From assembly GCA_037974335.1 (NCBI GenBank), contig CM075760.1, positions 3,202,859-3,266,858 of the forward strand: a stretch of DNA of 64,000 bases, in the 5' to 3' direction. The notes under the pieces were generated by a model, which was not told the DNA's origin, made no database searches, and saw only the letters and a program-made list of their open reading frames with translations. The position numbers were made by a program, and so were the translations under genes. Positions 33,801-46,304 of this stretch are shown here, piece by piece; position 1 is the first letter of the stretch; each line of letters starts with the position of its first letter. Source of the stretch: Prionace glauca. Lineage: Eukaryota > Chordata > Chondrichthyes > Carcharhiniformes > Carcharhinidae.

Positions 33801-35212
33801 ATAAGAACATAAGAACATAAGAAATAGGAGCAGGAGTAGGCCATCCGGCCCTTCGAGCCTGCCCCGCCATTCAATAAGATCATGGCTGATCTGTCGTGGC
33901 TCAGTTCCACCTTCCCGCCCTCTCCCCATAACCCTTAATCCCTTCTCTTATCAAAAACCCATCAACCCGTTTCTTAAAAATATTTAGCGAGGCAGCCTCC
34001 ACCACTTCAACGGGCAGAGAATTCCAGAGATTCACCACCCTTTGAGTGAAGAAGTTCCTCCTCAACTCTGTTCTAAACCACCCCCCCTTTATCTTGAGGC
34101 TGTGCCCCCTAGTCCTACTGTCTTTTTTGAGCGGGAACAGTCTCTCCACCTCTATCCTATCCATCCCATTCATCATCTTATACGTCTCAATGAGATCTCC
34201 CCTCATTCTTCTAAACTCTAACGAGTACAAGCCTAGTTTATTCAGCCTCTCCTCATAGCTCAATCCCCTCAACTCCGGTATCAGCCGAGTAAACCTCCTC
34301 TGCACTCCCTCCAGGGCCAAAACATCCTTGCGCAGGTGCGGCGCCCAAAACTGCACACAGTACTCCAGCTGCGGCCTCACCAATGCCCTGTACAGCTGCA
34401 GCAAGACCTCCCTACTTTTATATTCAATCCCCTTCGCTATGAAGGCCAGCATCCCATTCGCCTTCCTGACCACCTGCTGCACCTGCAAGCTGGGTTTTTG
34501 CGACTCATGCACAAGGACCCCGAGGTCCCTCTGCACCGTCGCCTGCTGCAGTTTTTCGCCCCGTAAGTAATAGTCCTTCCTACCATTCCTCCTACCAAAG
34601 TGGACCACCTCACACTTGCCAACATTAAATTCCATTTGCCATTTCCTGGCCCATTCACCCAGCCTATCTAGATCCTTCTGCAGACTCTCCACACCCTCCG
34701 CACAATTTGCCTTTCCCCCAATCTTGGTGTCATCAGCAAATTTCGACACCCTGCACTCGGTTCCCTCCTCCAGATCATCTATATAAATGGTAAATAGCTG
34801 AGGCCCCAGCACCGACCCCTGGGGCACCCCACTAGTCACCAACCGCCAATCCGAATAGCATCCATTGACCCCCACTCTCTGCCTCCTATTTGACAACCAA
34901 TCCTCTATCCACACTAACACCCTACCCCCAACTCCATGTCCCCTGACCTTCTGCAATAACCTCTTGTGAGGTACCTTGTCAAACGCCTTCTGAAAATCCA
35001 GAAAGACCACATCCACCGGCTCTCCTCCATCCACTGCCCTAGACACATCCTCATAGAACTCCAGTAAATTTGTCAGACACGACTTCCCTTTAATGAAACC
35101 GTGTTGCGTCCGCCCTATCAAGCAATTCCCCTCAAGATGCCTCGCTATTTCCTCCTTAATGACGGTTTCTAACATTTTACCTACCACAGACGTTAAACTA
35201 ACCGGCCTATAA
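33801..35212 (-). mobile_element. CR1-a LINE, most complete copy, inside the 54-bp repeat
   Basis: On the minus strand it codes YRPVSLTSVVGKMLE, TQHGFIKGKSCLTNLLEF, FLDFQKAFDKVPH, VTSGVPQGSVLGPQLFTIY, the catalytic SKFADDTKIGG, MEFNVGKCEVVHFGR and the C-terminus to GYGERAGRWN, with no stop or frameshift across about 435 codons. The 5' part (endonuclease and the start of the reverse transcriptase) is missing. The open frame runs on through the flanking repeat to 35382 by chance. The 3' tail ATAAGAACATAAGAACATAA is at 33801. Confidence 0.94.
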
Positions 35213-35651
35213 TTAATATAGATTGACGCAGAATGCAGCACAGTATTTACTGACACAAGAACTAGATTAATAGAGATAAGTACAAAATATAATGCAGTAT
35301 TTATTGATACAGGAACCTGTTTAATATAGATTGGTACAGAATATATCGTAGTATTTAATGATACAGGTTTATATACATACAAATTGATACTGAATATTCT
35401 GCAGTGTTAAGTGAATATTGATATATTCTGAGACAGGGTCTAGTGAAGTGATTACATGATTTAGTCCATTGATTATTGACACAGGGCCTAGATGGATATA
35501 AACTGATACAGGATTTAGTGCAATATTTATGTCATGGGGTCTTTTTTAATATCACCAGTGCAGTGATTACTGATATAGTTTTTAGATTAATACTGATACA
35601 AGTTAGAGTGTAGTTTTTCTGTCGTCAAGGCCCAAGATTAATATAAATTGA
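35213..35651. repeat. 54-bp degenerate tandem repeat, block 2
   Basis: A continuation of block 1. Units near 35213-35400 are most regular, and later ones are more diverged. Confidence 0.85.
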
Positions 35652-36177
35652 TACAGGCCCACGATGTTGCGCCGACCAGTTACAAAACAATGTCCCACTA
35701 GCCTAAACCAATCCCTTTTCGTCCATAAACCTATCCACGGATCTCTTAAACGCCCCCCAAACTAGGCGCATTTACAACTGCAGCTGGCAGGGCATTCCAG
35801 TCCCTCACCACCCTCTGGGTAAAGAACCTACCCCTGACATCAGTCCGATAACTACCCCCCCTTAATTTAAAGTCATGCCCCCTCGTGCTAGCTTTCTCCA
35901 TCCTAGGAAAAAGGCTATCACTATCTACCTTGTCTAAACCTCTAATCATCTTATATGTTTCAATGAGGTCCCCTCTTAACCGCCTTCTTTCCAGTGAAAA
36001 CAACCCCAAATCTCTCAGTCTCTCCTCATAGGATCTCCCCTCCATACCAGGCAACATCCTGGTAAACCTCCTCTGCACCCTCTCCAAAGCCTCCACATCC
36101 TTCCTGTGGATGTGGGGACCAGAACTGCACACAAAACTCCAAGTGCGGCCGCACCAGAGTTGTGTACAGTTGCATCA
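35652..36177 (-). mobile_element. CR1-b LINE, 3' part
   Basis: Codes KDVEALERVQRRFTRMLPGM, RSYEERLRDLGLFSLERR and FFTQRVVRDWNALP on the minus strand. The terminal AGAACAT tail is lacking. The 5' truncation point adjoins a SINE. Confidence 0.88.
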
Positions 36178-36405
36178 TGATTAGTACAGCACAATGGTTA
36201 GTACTGCTGCTTCACAGCTCCAGGGACCTGGGTTTGAATCCCAGCTTGGGCCATCATCCGTGTGGAGTTTGCACATTCTCCCTCTGTGTCTGTGTGGGTT
36301 TCCTCCCACAGTCCAAAGATGTGCTGGCTAGATTGATTGACCATTCTAAATTGCCCTTAGTGTACCCGGATGCATAGGTTAGAGGGGTTAATGGGTAAAT
36401 ATATG
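36178..36405 (+). mobile_element. tRNA-derived SINE
   Basis: A-box-like AGCACAATGGTTAGTACTG and B-box-like GGTTTGAATCCC, then the body to AGAGGGGTTAATGGGTAAAT. The standard tail is missing. Confidence 0.8.
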
Positions 36406-36971
36406 GGTTCAAGGCCAGCTAAGACAAGTTTCGAATGAGGTCTGAGATGCAAGGCCAAGTATCATGTTTCGTGAAAGGTGGTAGATAACTAAACAATGAA
36501 TTATAACATGAGGCTACACAATGCCTCCTGCGGGGAGCACAGCACTTCATTGCAAAAGAGAAAGATGATTTTTTTTAGCGGTTACCCAATGACATGCTCA
36601 CTATTGCTCAGTTTTAGTTCAGTCATGGTAATTCCTGACTTATTTGCAACCTTGGCCCAGCTGGATGCACGTGTACAAATCAAGGGTGATGTGACAGTAA
36701 TCACTCATTGACATCAAGGCAACACTTCAAATTTCGTCATTTACAGGTTCCAGTCAACTAGAGCAATTTGAAATGGGAGAGGGAGCATCCCCTGTATAGA
36801 GGCATAATAGACACAAACACAGATGCGGAAACTGTAGGTCAATGGTTTCAGCAACAGGACATCACTGTAGAAGTTCCTCACAATGGCCTTCAAGGTCCAA
36901 AGATCATAGCTGGAGTCCGCAAAATGTCATCCATCACAGGTTTCATCAAGTTGGAACAGAAGTAACTTGTC
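36406..36971. other. No gene seen
   Basis: A non-repetitive stretch without a convincing exon. Short plus-strand frames only. Confidence 0.4.
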
Positions 36972-38640
36972 TGAACAAAGAACAAAGAACAAAATAGCAC
37001 GGGAAACAGGCCCTTCGGCCCAATGAGCCCGCGCCGCCGTCCCATGGTCAGTGACCTATTCATGACTCTAGTCTATGCCTAATGTGTGAGGATCAGGGAG
37101 GTCCAATATAGGGACAATTTGTTATCCAATCAATCAGCCTAAAAGCACATTTTTGGGATGTGGGAGGAAACCGGAGCACCCGGAGGAAACCCACGCAACC
37201 ACGGGGAGAACGCGTAAACTCCCACGGACACAGGCCCAACTCCATGTGTCCGCACAGCAACAGAGATAGCCTCTGTGCTGCCATGATGCCCTCGAGATGG
37301 TAAGTGCCTGTGGATAAAAATTTCATTATTAAAGACTCTATATCCCTGAGGCTAAAACTGACCCCAAGCCTACAATGCTTAGTAAGGCCTGCTATATCCC
37401 CCTATATGTAGACCGCTCATGTGGCTGTCCAAGTGACTCTTGAACAACCCTAGCATGCCTGCTTCCACCACCTTACTCGGCAGTGCATTCCACATCCCCA
37501 CTACCCTTTGTGTGAAAAACTGCCCTCTAACATTAGTCTTATATCTAGCCCCCCTCACCCTAAGCCCGTGACCCCTCGTTCTATCCATTTCTAATAGCGG
37601 AAAAAGCTTATCACCATCTACTCTATCTGTCCCCTTCATAATCTTATAAACCTCTATTAAATCCCCCCTCAGCCGACGTCTCTCAAGGGAAAACAGCCCA
37701 AGTGCGTTCAATCTTTCCTCGTAAGACAGCCCTTCCATACCAGGCAACATCCTGGTAAATCTCCTCTGCACTCTCTCCAGGATCTCTACATCCTTCCGGT
37801 AGTACAGCGACCAGAACTGGACGCAGTACTCCAGGTGAGGCCTAACCAACGTTCTATACAACTGCAACATCAGACTCCTACTCTTATATTCTATACCCCT
37901 TCCTATGAAGGCTAACATGCCATACGCTTTCCTCATCACATTCTGCACCTGCACCGACACCTTCAGGGACTTGTGTACCTGCACCCCCAGGTCTCTCTGC
38001 GTATCTATACTCTGGATAGTTCTACCTTTTATCATATAAATCCCTTCCACATTATTCCGGCCAAAGTGCATCACCTCGCATTTCTCCGGATTAAATTCCA
38101 TTTGCCATCTATCTGCCCAATCTACCAGCCTATCTATGTCCTGTTGCATTGCCAGGCACTGCTCCTCAGTACCCGCCAATCCAACCATCTTAGTGTCATC
38201 AGCAAATTTGCTGATCACACCACCTACCCCCTCTTCCAAGTCATTAATATATACTACAAATAGTAGAGGTCCTAGTACCGAGCCCTGTGGCACCCCACTG
38301 GTGACAGACCTCCAATTGGAAAAGGAGCCCTCCACTACTACCCGCTGTCTTCTCCTCCCAAGCCAGTTCTTCACCCATCTACATACCTGGCCTTGTATCC
38401 CATGAGCCTTCACCTTTTCTATCAGTCTACCGTGAGGGACCTTGTCAAACGCCTTACTGAAATCCATATAGACAACATCAACGGCTTGTCCTTCGTCAAC
38501 CGTTTTTGTCACCTCTTCAAAAAATTCCAATAGATTCGTAAGGCACGACCTCCCTGTAACGAAGCCATGCTGCGTATCCCTGATCAGATTGCAGCGCTCC
38601 AGATGCTCATACATCCTATCCTTGAGCTGCCTTGAGGAAC
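36972..38640 (-). mobile_element. CR1-c LINE with SINE-like 3' end, copy 1
   Basis: On the minus strand: a reverse transcriptase from LKDRMYEHLERCNLI through FSKAFDKVPHGRL, VTSGVPQGSVLGPLLF, SKFADDTKM and RFTRMLPGM to the stop at about 37379, open for about 420 codons. A short 3' untranslated stretch follows, then about 320 bases that look like a SINE (GTTTCCTCCGGGTGCTCCGG), ending GGCCGAAGGGCCTGTTTCCC and GAACAAA-type repeats (TTTGTTC on the coding strand) at 36973-36995. Copies 2 and 3 have the same order, so the whole is one mobile unit. Confidence 0.9.
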
Positions 38641-38659
38641 TTTCAAAGAAGAAACATAT

Positions 38660-39490
38660 GGTCTGTAGATTAGTATAGGCCAAAGAAAGTACAGTTCAAT
38701 GATAATGATACAGGGCCTCGATTAATGTGAACTGAGACAGAGCCTAGTGTAGCAATTATTTATACGAGTCATACTCTGATATAAACAGAGACAGATTCAT
38801 AGACAGTGATTACGGATGGAGAGTCTAGATTAATATGAACAGAGAGACAACCAAGGGCAATCTTTATTGATAATGGGTCCAAATTCATATCTACAGCGAT
38901 AGTAGCTATAGTAGTGATTAAATTCAGGGTCTGGAGTACTATCAACAGACACAGATGCTTGCGAATTGATTACTGATAAAGTGTCTGGATTAATATGAAA
39001 ATTGACAGGCTGCAGATAATTGACTGCTAGTGTAGGGTGAAGTTAATGTAAAAAGACAGGAACTGGTGCAGTGTGTAATAACTGATAATGGGTCCAGATC
39101 AATGTAAAAGGAGACAGGACATGGTGCAGTGATTACTCATCCAGGGCCTAGACTAATATAAACTGAGAGAAGATCTCATGCAGTGTATAGTGTTAAATGG
39201 CATGGAGTAATAGCAGCAGTGCTTGCTGCTACTGCAGGTATTACTGACAATATAAATGACGATAAGGTTTATTGTAGGAATTCCTCTTACAGAGAGCCAA
39301 TTACTAAAATGGAGACAGGGCCTGGAGCTGTAAGTGTTAACACAACACCGAGAGAAAATTCAAATATACATTAAATGAGGAAGTTTTAAATGGGTGACAT
39401 TCTAAGATATTGAAGAGCCGACAAGTTGTGCAGTGAAAATTAAGACATAAGCTAGTACAATGAAATTAATATAGGGTTTGGTGTCTTATC
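38660..39490. repeat. 54-bp degenerate tandem repeat, block 3
   Basis: More diverged units, for example GGTGCAGTGATTACTCATCC followed by AGGGCCTAGACTAATATAAAC. It starts at the 5' edge of CR1-c and fades out near 39190-39490. Confidence 0.75.
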
Positions 39491-40327
39491 TCAAAGTCAT
39501 CTGAGGATGCAATGTTATTAAAAGGATGGTTTATTTATTAATATCGAATAAATATATTTTCTGGGCTACTGATACTCCTGCCAGTGCAAACTTTTTATCT
39601 CTAATTAATCAAACACAATACCTCATACTATAGAACCATTTCCATCAATGCCCTCCTCGGATTGTTGCTGGTGATGACTGCAATCCCAGTTTCCTGTTGT
39701 GCTGATGCAGCATTTCACGCTGTATATAAGTTCCAGGCATCCATCTACCTTGCCTGCTTCGAGGTATTCACTTGCAACCTCTGATCCCTATAAATGAACT
39801 AATCAAAAATTTAGCACAATTTTACAGAAGTGTCAGATGAATCACCGAAGTTGACAAGAAAACTCGCCGATTAAAATTAAACTGATCCATGTGGACTAGA
39901 CAGTGCTCTGGAATTTTAGGAACATGGAACCGAATGATTTAACTCCAAGCCACCAACTCTGAGATGTCGAATGTATTTCCTAAGTGACTGTCATAAATGG
40001 CCAGGAACCCATTCCTTAGGTTTTGCAGCAAAGTCATGCTGCCAGAATTCAGATGTGACAATGTCTTCGCAACCTTACGAAAATGTAGCATGGAAGTAAA
40101 TTAATTGAGTTTAGTAATCCAGAGGCCATTACAAGCTTCCACAAATACATTATTTAAAATTTCACTGCAGCAGATGGGGGAATATGAATACCATTAACCA
40201 ATAAAGCAGAATAAAATTATTGTTGTATTAATAACCTAAACGCCGAATTGCCACAAAGCTCATCAGTTTTTCTTAAGATATTTGGGGGAGGAATTTTGCG
40301 TAACTTTTAAACTACCGCCTGGAGGCT
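39491..40327. other. No gene seen
   Basis: AT-rich sequence, no element recognised. Confidence 0.4.
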
Positions 40328-40480
40328 CCCTCCAAAACACTCCTTTCCTGACTTGCAAATATATCGCCGGACCTTCACTGCCAATGGGTCAAAATACTGG
40401 AATTCCCTCCCTAACTGTGTTTTGGGTGTACCAACACACAAGGGACTGAAGCATTTCAAGAAGATAGCTCACCGCCGTGT
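40328..40480 (+). mobile_element. Jockey/I-like LINE 3' end, split by CR1-a
   Basis: Contains the family's CAAATATATCGCCGG stretch and GGTCAAAATACTGGAATTCC. It resumes at 40938 with the LINE's terminal block (CTAGCCAGCGTCACCC). Confidence 0.75.
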
Positions 40481-40937
40481 CATAAGAACATAAGAACATA
40501 AGAAATAGGAGCAGGAGTAGGCCATCTGGCCCTTCGAGCCTGCCCCGCCATTCAATAAGATCATGGCTGATCTGTCGTGACTCAGCTCCACCTTCCCGCC
40601 CTCTCCCCATAACCCTTAATCCCTTCTCTTATCAAAAACCCATCAACCCGTTTCTTAAAAATATTTAGCGAGGCAGCCTCCACCACTTCAACGGGCAGAG
40701 AATTCCAGAGATTCACCACCCTTTGAGTGAAGAAGTTCCTCCTCAACTCTGTTCTAAACCGCCTCCCCTTTATCTTGAGGCTGTGCCCCCTAGTTCTACT
40801 GTCTTTTTTGAGCGGGAACAGTCTCTCCACCTCTATCCTATCCATCCCATTCATCATCTTATACGTCTCAATGAGAACTCCCCTCATTCTTCTGAACTCT
40901 AACGAGTACAAGCCTAGTTTATTCAGCCTCTCCTCAT
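40481..40937 (-). mobile_element. CR1-a LINE, 3' part
   Basis: From YEERLNKLGLYSLEFRRMRG to the 3' tail, with an intact frame over about 115 codons. Very similar to the copy at 33801. Confidence 0.92.
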
Positions 40938-41005
40938 AAATGGGAAAATAGAGATGCATAAAAAATGCTAGCCTAGCCAGCGTCACCCGTGTCCCATGAG
41001 ATGAT
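40938..41005 (+). mobile_element. Jockey/I-like LINE terminus, resumed
   Basis: The short terminal block of the LINE interrupted at 40480. Confidence 0.6.
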
Positions 41006-41263
41006 TTAAAAAATCACAATCAATACACAGAATTTGGATTGCCTCGTTGATGTCCCTAGAATGACCGAGGATACGATTCAGCTGTATCAACAGTGTGCCA
41101 CTAGTAATGTGCATAATGCACAGGCGGCGGCGGTTCAAGATGCCAGCTCCTTATCACATTCCCGAGGGTACTAGGAAATTGGACAATGAACTCCGGCCTT
41201 ACTCGCCAAGCTCACAACCAAACAATCAGTAATTCCATAACACGAAATTGTTCAACATACCGC

Positions 41264-41376
41264 GGATACTGTAAATCGAAACTTGACACAGAAAATTTTG
41301 GAAACACTCAGCATTTCAGGTAGCATCAGTGCAGAAGGAAACAACATTTACTTTTCAGGTCGATTAGATGATATAT
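41264..41376 (+). repeat. Interspersed elasmobranch repeat fragment
   Basis: AAATTTTGGAAACACTCAGC and then AGGTAGCATCAGTGCAG are a decayed form of a common elasmobranch repeat. Family not assigned. Confidence 0.55.
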
Positions 41377-42330
41377 TATTTCCAGTGTCACTATTTCAAA
41401 TAGCAGTGGAGTTACCTCTTGTAACCTGGATAAATATTTACTCTTTATCTAACATTACCAAGGAAAAGATCAAATGATAATTTTTCATATCTCTGTTGGA
41501 GGGAGCTGTCTGTGCGTTAATCGCACGTGGTTAGTGATTATTATTCAAACAAGATATTTCAGTGCATGGAAATACCTTTAGGCAATCTTGAGACGATGAA
41601 CAGCCTTTAATAAATATTCGTTTTTCGGCGAAATGTGAACATTTCACAATACAGACCATGATGTATTAAATGTCTGAAATTAACGTGATTGTAGGTGACT
41701 CCTACAATACTATATTATCGGTCATTTTAAAATGCTTAGTTTAACAGGATTGATATTCAGTGGGAAGACAAGCTGTCTGAGGAAACATAATAGATATTGG
41801 TCAAAAAACTTGCAGAACTAAATTTTTGAAAGTAATGGGGTGTTCTATTCAAAATCAATAACATCTTCACTAAATAAGTTTCGAATATTTGTCTTCATAA
41901 AAGTTTTACAATCTGTGAAGATTCTTAGAATAAACTGTTGTTGTGAGTTGAAACGTCACTCAGTGACATTATTGATCTTGTTTTGCTGTCATGAATGCTC
42001 CATAAAAACCAATGAGCCGTTTGTGTAAATAAACACAGAATCAGATGTCTGAGAATAAAACATTGAGAGACAGAGGCACAATGGATGTTTCCCCATCAAC
42101 AAAAACACAGAAATTGAGACATGACATAATATCATATCACAAAACAGATTCCAGCAATGATTGATGTTTGCAACAAGTCGAACAGTCATTAGAAAATGAT
42201 GTAAATATTCCATGTGTTCGAAATCGGTAAACTGTGTCTTTCTCTGTATATTTGTCTGTGCATGTTGCATTTGTGCCACTTTGTGAATGCGTGCAAGACT
42301 GTGTCTGAAACTATGTGTGACAGAGAGGGA
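41377..42330. other. No gene seen
   Basis: AT-rich sequence without motif support for any open frame. Confidence 0.4.
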
Positions 42331-42336
42331 GAGAGA

Positions 42337-42371
<35 letters not shown>

Positions 42372-42630
42372 TGTATGTGTGCGCGCTTGCATTAGAAAGG
42401 GAGGGATAATACGGATTTATATATTTATGTGTCTGTGTGCCTTTCTAAGTGTGATTACCTATGTACGTGAGCGTATCTATGTAAGAGTGTGTATGTGTGC
42501 GGGTGTGTGCGGAATGTGGAACTGAGCCACGACAGATCAGCCATGATCTTATTGAATGGCGGGGCAGGCTCGAAGGGCTGGATGGCCTACTCCTGCTCCT
42601 ATTTCTTATGTTCTTATGTGTGTGTGTGTG
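42331..42630. repeat. (TG)n-rich microsatellite region
   Basis: A pure TG run near 42338-42368 and TG-rich DNA around it, continuing after an inserted CR1-a tail (42508-42617). Confidence 0.85.
42508..42617 (+). mobile_element. CR1-a 3' tail in a TG microsatellite
   Basis: The last ~110 bases of CR1-a (GGAACTGAGCCACGACAG ... TTCTTATGTTCTTATG), flanked on both sides by TG repeats. Confidence 0.88.
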
Positions 42631-42789
42631 TAAAAATGCAGGCACTGGTGTGTGTACATTGAAGGAAGGCATGGATCTTGGAGGATTATAAGGCAGAGGA
42701 AGAGTCTATGTGAAAACAAATATTGAGTATATGGGTGCCATCACTGGTGAGTAGCATGTAGATTTAATATGAAAGTGGAGAGGGGGACT

Positions 42790-42868
42790 GGTGGTGTTGA
42801 GAGCGCGGGCTCATTGGGCCGAAGGGCCTGTTTCCCGGGCTGATTTTGTTCTTTGTTCTTTGGCCCTT
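42790..42868 (+). mobile_element. CR1-c 3' tail fragment
   Basis: Contains GCGCGGGCTCATTGGGCC and GAAGGGCCTGTTTCCCGG with a TTTGTTCTTTGTTC end. Only the terminal part of the composite is present. Confidence 0.8.
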
Positions 42869-43377
42869 TGTGTTATGTCTGGCTCAGGCTGAGTGACATG
42901 AATGGAAGGGTCAGAAAAGACGAAGCAACACATTTACATTTACAAACATGGATTCCTGGGAAATCCAGAAGTATCGCCATGACAGCAGGAAGATAAAGCA
43001 TTAAACAATATTTTCTTGTTGTGTGTTGCACTGCCCAGTTCGACAACTGAAATGACGTTTTGGGTTTGGGTGAAAGCGTGTGGCAGAGGCGAGTTTTGGA
43101 GGAGATATGAATTGTGTTCAACTATGTGAAATGCTGTAAACAATTGGAGAAACTTGAGGATGAATTATTTCCCTCATCACAATTGCTTAATCTGTAATTT
43201 GTGACATTCATAATCTCCCTCTTATCGTTGCTCTAGTAACATGTGCCTTTGGGAGGACTCAGAAAAAAACTTTCCGCATTGGTTGGGAATGTAGCACATC
43301 CCCAAATATACCCCTTAATGACTTTATTCACTATCTTCCTTTCATGCGATTATTACTGTTTAACAACTAGCCCCACT

Positions 43378-43411
<34 letters not shown>

Positions 43412-43845
43412 TGCGTTTTCCAAGAAATGTAATCTGCTCAGTGTTGGTGGCTTTTGCATTGGGAAGAGGGAATCATTCATCGGGTTACTGCTTCCCTGAA
43501 TGCCAGTCTTTTTGGTTCAGCATCTAGAGATTTTTTTCACTGCTGCCGATTCAAAATGTGTCTGTGTCACAGCGATCAAGCAGCTGTAAGTCAATCACAG
43601 GGTTTGTGCTTCCAGAACATTCCGATGGAGATTGACAGAACACCTGCTGGAAATACCTTGAACTTGGGCACCTCAATGGACATGTGTCCAGGCCCTGACA
43701 ATCACTCATTGTGTTACTGCACAGTTGTTTGTCCGATTGTGAACTCACATTCCGGAATTGATTACCCCAAAGTGCTCAAAGAGAATGCAGGTTCTGGGAA
43801 TAAAAAGTAAACTATTAAGTCCTCGAAATTGACGTCCATATTAGA
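42869..43845. other. No gene seen; (AC)n microsatellite near 43378
   Basis: An uninterrupted AC run at about 43378-43410. The open frames at 43243-43810 have no motif support. Confidence 0.45.
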
Positions 43846-44395
43846 GATACAGAGCCATAGAAATTTACAGCATGAAACCAGGCCCTTCGGCCCAACTTGT
43901 GCATGCCACTCTTTTTTAACCACCATGCTATTCCGAATTTCCCGCATTTGGCCCATATTTTTTATACCCATCTTACCCGTGTAACTGTCTAAATGCCTTT
44001 TAAAAGACAAAATTGTACCCCACTCTACCATACCTCTGGCAGCTTGTTCCAGACAGTCACCACCCTCTGTGTGAAAAAATTGCTCTCCTGGACGCTTTTG
44101 TGTCTCTCCCTTCCAACCTTAAAACCATCCCCTCTAGTTTTAGACTCTCTTAAATTTGGGGAAAGGTGTTGACTTCTAACTGATCTATGCCTCTCATATT
44201 TTATAGACATCTCTAAAATCACCGCAAAGACCCTTACAGTCCAGGGGAAATAGTTCCAATCCATCCAACTTCTCTTTATAAGGCAAACTATCAAGTCCGG
44301 TAGCATCCTAGTAAGTCTTTTCTGCACTCTTTCTAGTTTAATAACATCCTTTCTATAATAGGGTGAACAGAATTGTACAGATTTTTCCAATTGTG
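43846..44395 (-). mobile_element. Old CR1, 3' part
   Basis: A decayed minus-strand copy: CSPYYRKDVIKLERVQKRLTR-like, KTRGDGFKVG-like and FFTQRVVTVWNKLP blocks, then the 3' tail with GGCCCTTCGGCCCAAC read on +. It belongs to none of the four younger families. Confidence 0.8.
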
Positions 44396-45879
44396 ATAGA
44401 TCAATAGAGATGCTGTTTAAAAAAATGTTGCTGGGCAGATCTCTGTACAAATGGCTTACTATCTCCCTGCTCCAGGCTGGAATATGAATCATCATCTCCC
44501 CATGCTGGTGAGTTGCGGGTTTCTGGCACAAGCAGTGGAGTAGGGATACTGATTTAGGAAATTGCATTTGGTGTAAGGCATGGGCATGGAAGAGAATACA
44601 TAGAACAGTACACTGAATTTGAGACTTTAATTAAGGAAGAATATTTTGACAGATAATTTCAATGCCCCCCACTTTGCAATACTATTTGTCAATGGGGCAT
44701 GTGTTTATTAAATGGGATGAAGTGTAAGGTCAGATGTTTCTCGTGTGTCAGTGCAGACTCGAAGGGCCGAATGCCCCCTTCCCCACTTACGATTCTATAA
44801 CTTCTTTCTCACATATAAAAGAGCACAATAACCGATTTGATACTAGTATTTGATTCAACTGATAATTTTCTGCTTGACCCATGACCTGCCTGTTGAGTTA
44901 TTATCCCATTCTAGACCCTGACTGGAAACTCAAGTTACTCATTCGGGTTTCAGTATCATGCAAACTTCTAATTTTAGTTTGTAACACGTTCTGCTACAGC
45001 TGTGTAGAGATGTCTTGATGTCTTCAGAATGTTGAAGACAATTGTAACAGGAATTCAATGATGTCTCTTTCCTCGTGAATATTAACAACAAAATCATCAA
45101 ACTCTTGGTATCCCACGTATCTTGGAATAATTTTTCATTTAACATGTTCAAATTTATCTATATTGTTTGATCTCCATCACTAAGTATTTTCCCGCGAGTT
45201 GTGAGCTGTAATGATTAGAAAGGGAGACACTGTGATTTAATTATCATTGTTATAGATTATCATCTGGGTTGTGCAGTGTCATCCTGCAAACATTAATCTG
45301 TGGAAATACCAATGGTTTGCAATGAAAATCGTTCACTGTGAAACAAAATAACAACCTTCACACAGTCGATGTGACCACAATTTTGTGGCTACAGATTCAT
45401 GGAGGATTCCTTCAAAGTGAACTTCCATATTTCACAAAGGATTATGTCTGAGATTATTTGATATCATTCCAAAGTTATCAATGTCCTGAGACAAGCAGCA
45501 CGGCTTTCTTGAGATCAATTTTAGTAATACTTTTACCCTTTATCTTACATCCCACAATTAGATGCCAAAGGGAATGAGAACAAATTTCAGTTACACAGTG
45601 CCTTTCACAATCTCGGGACATCTTGAAGTGTTGTGCAGCCACTAAATATTTTATTTTATATAATCACTACTGCATTTCAGGGGCAAGTGATCATAAATTT
45701 ACACACAGCTAAAATTAAAAACAATCTTTCTTAAATCTTTTTGTGTGATGTTGTCTGTGTAATAAATATTGTCCCTGCACACACAGGAGAGATATCGCCT
45801 GTTCTTTGATATATTTCCACGCTTGTGTTTCTGCCCATCGGAGAGGAATTTTTCTCTAAAGATAATTGGGGTGCGTTTT
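44396..45879. other. No gene seen; one LINE tail scrap
   Basis: About 44745-44802 resembles a LINE 3' end (CTCGAAGGGCCGAATGCC). The rest is AT-rich with no convincing exon. Confidence 0.4.
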
Positions 45880-46300
45880 GGGACTGCCATGCGGGAACTT
45901 GACAAAGACTTACTGAAGTCCATGTAGACAACATCCACTACCCTACCCTCTTCAATCATCCTCATCACTTCCTCGAAAAACTCTATCAAATTATTGAGAC
46001 ACGATCTCTCCTTCTCAAAACAATGTTACCTCTCACTAATGCATCCACTTATTTCCAAGTGGGAATAAATCCTGTCTCGAAGAATCCTCTCCAATAATTT
46101 CCCTACAACTGATGTGAGGCTCACAGGCTTGTAATTATTGGATTAATCTTGCTACCCTTCGTAAACAAAAGAACGACATTGTCCATTCTCCAATCCTCTG
46201 GGACCTCTCCTGTAGCCAGTGAGGATACAAAGATTTCTTTTACGGCCCCAGCAATTTCCTCCCTTGCCTCTCGCAGTATTGTGGGATATAGTTTCCTGAT
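45880..46300 (-). mobile_element. Old CR1 reverse-transcriptase fragment
   Basis: The minus strand codes an IEFFEEVMRMIEEGRVVDVVYMDFSK stretch in part (motif up to the palm). It is decayed and directly followed by 54-bp repeat block 4. Confidence 0.8.
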
Positions 46301-46304
46301 TAAT

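Noticed and set aside
33340-35651. CRISPR-like array of short repeats
   Set aside because: The repeats are contiguous, degenerate, without unique spacers, and in a vertebrate genome. They form a minisatellite.
43243-43810. Overlapping frames of 94 and 118 codons
   Set aside because: One crosses an AC microsatellite, and neither shows a domain or splice-site pattern.
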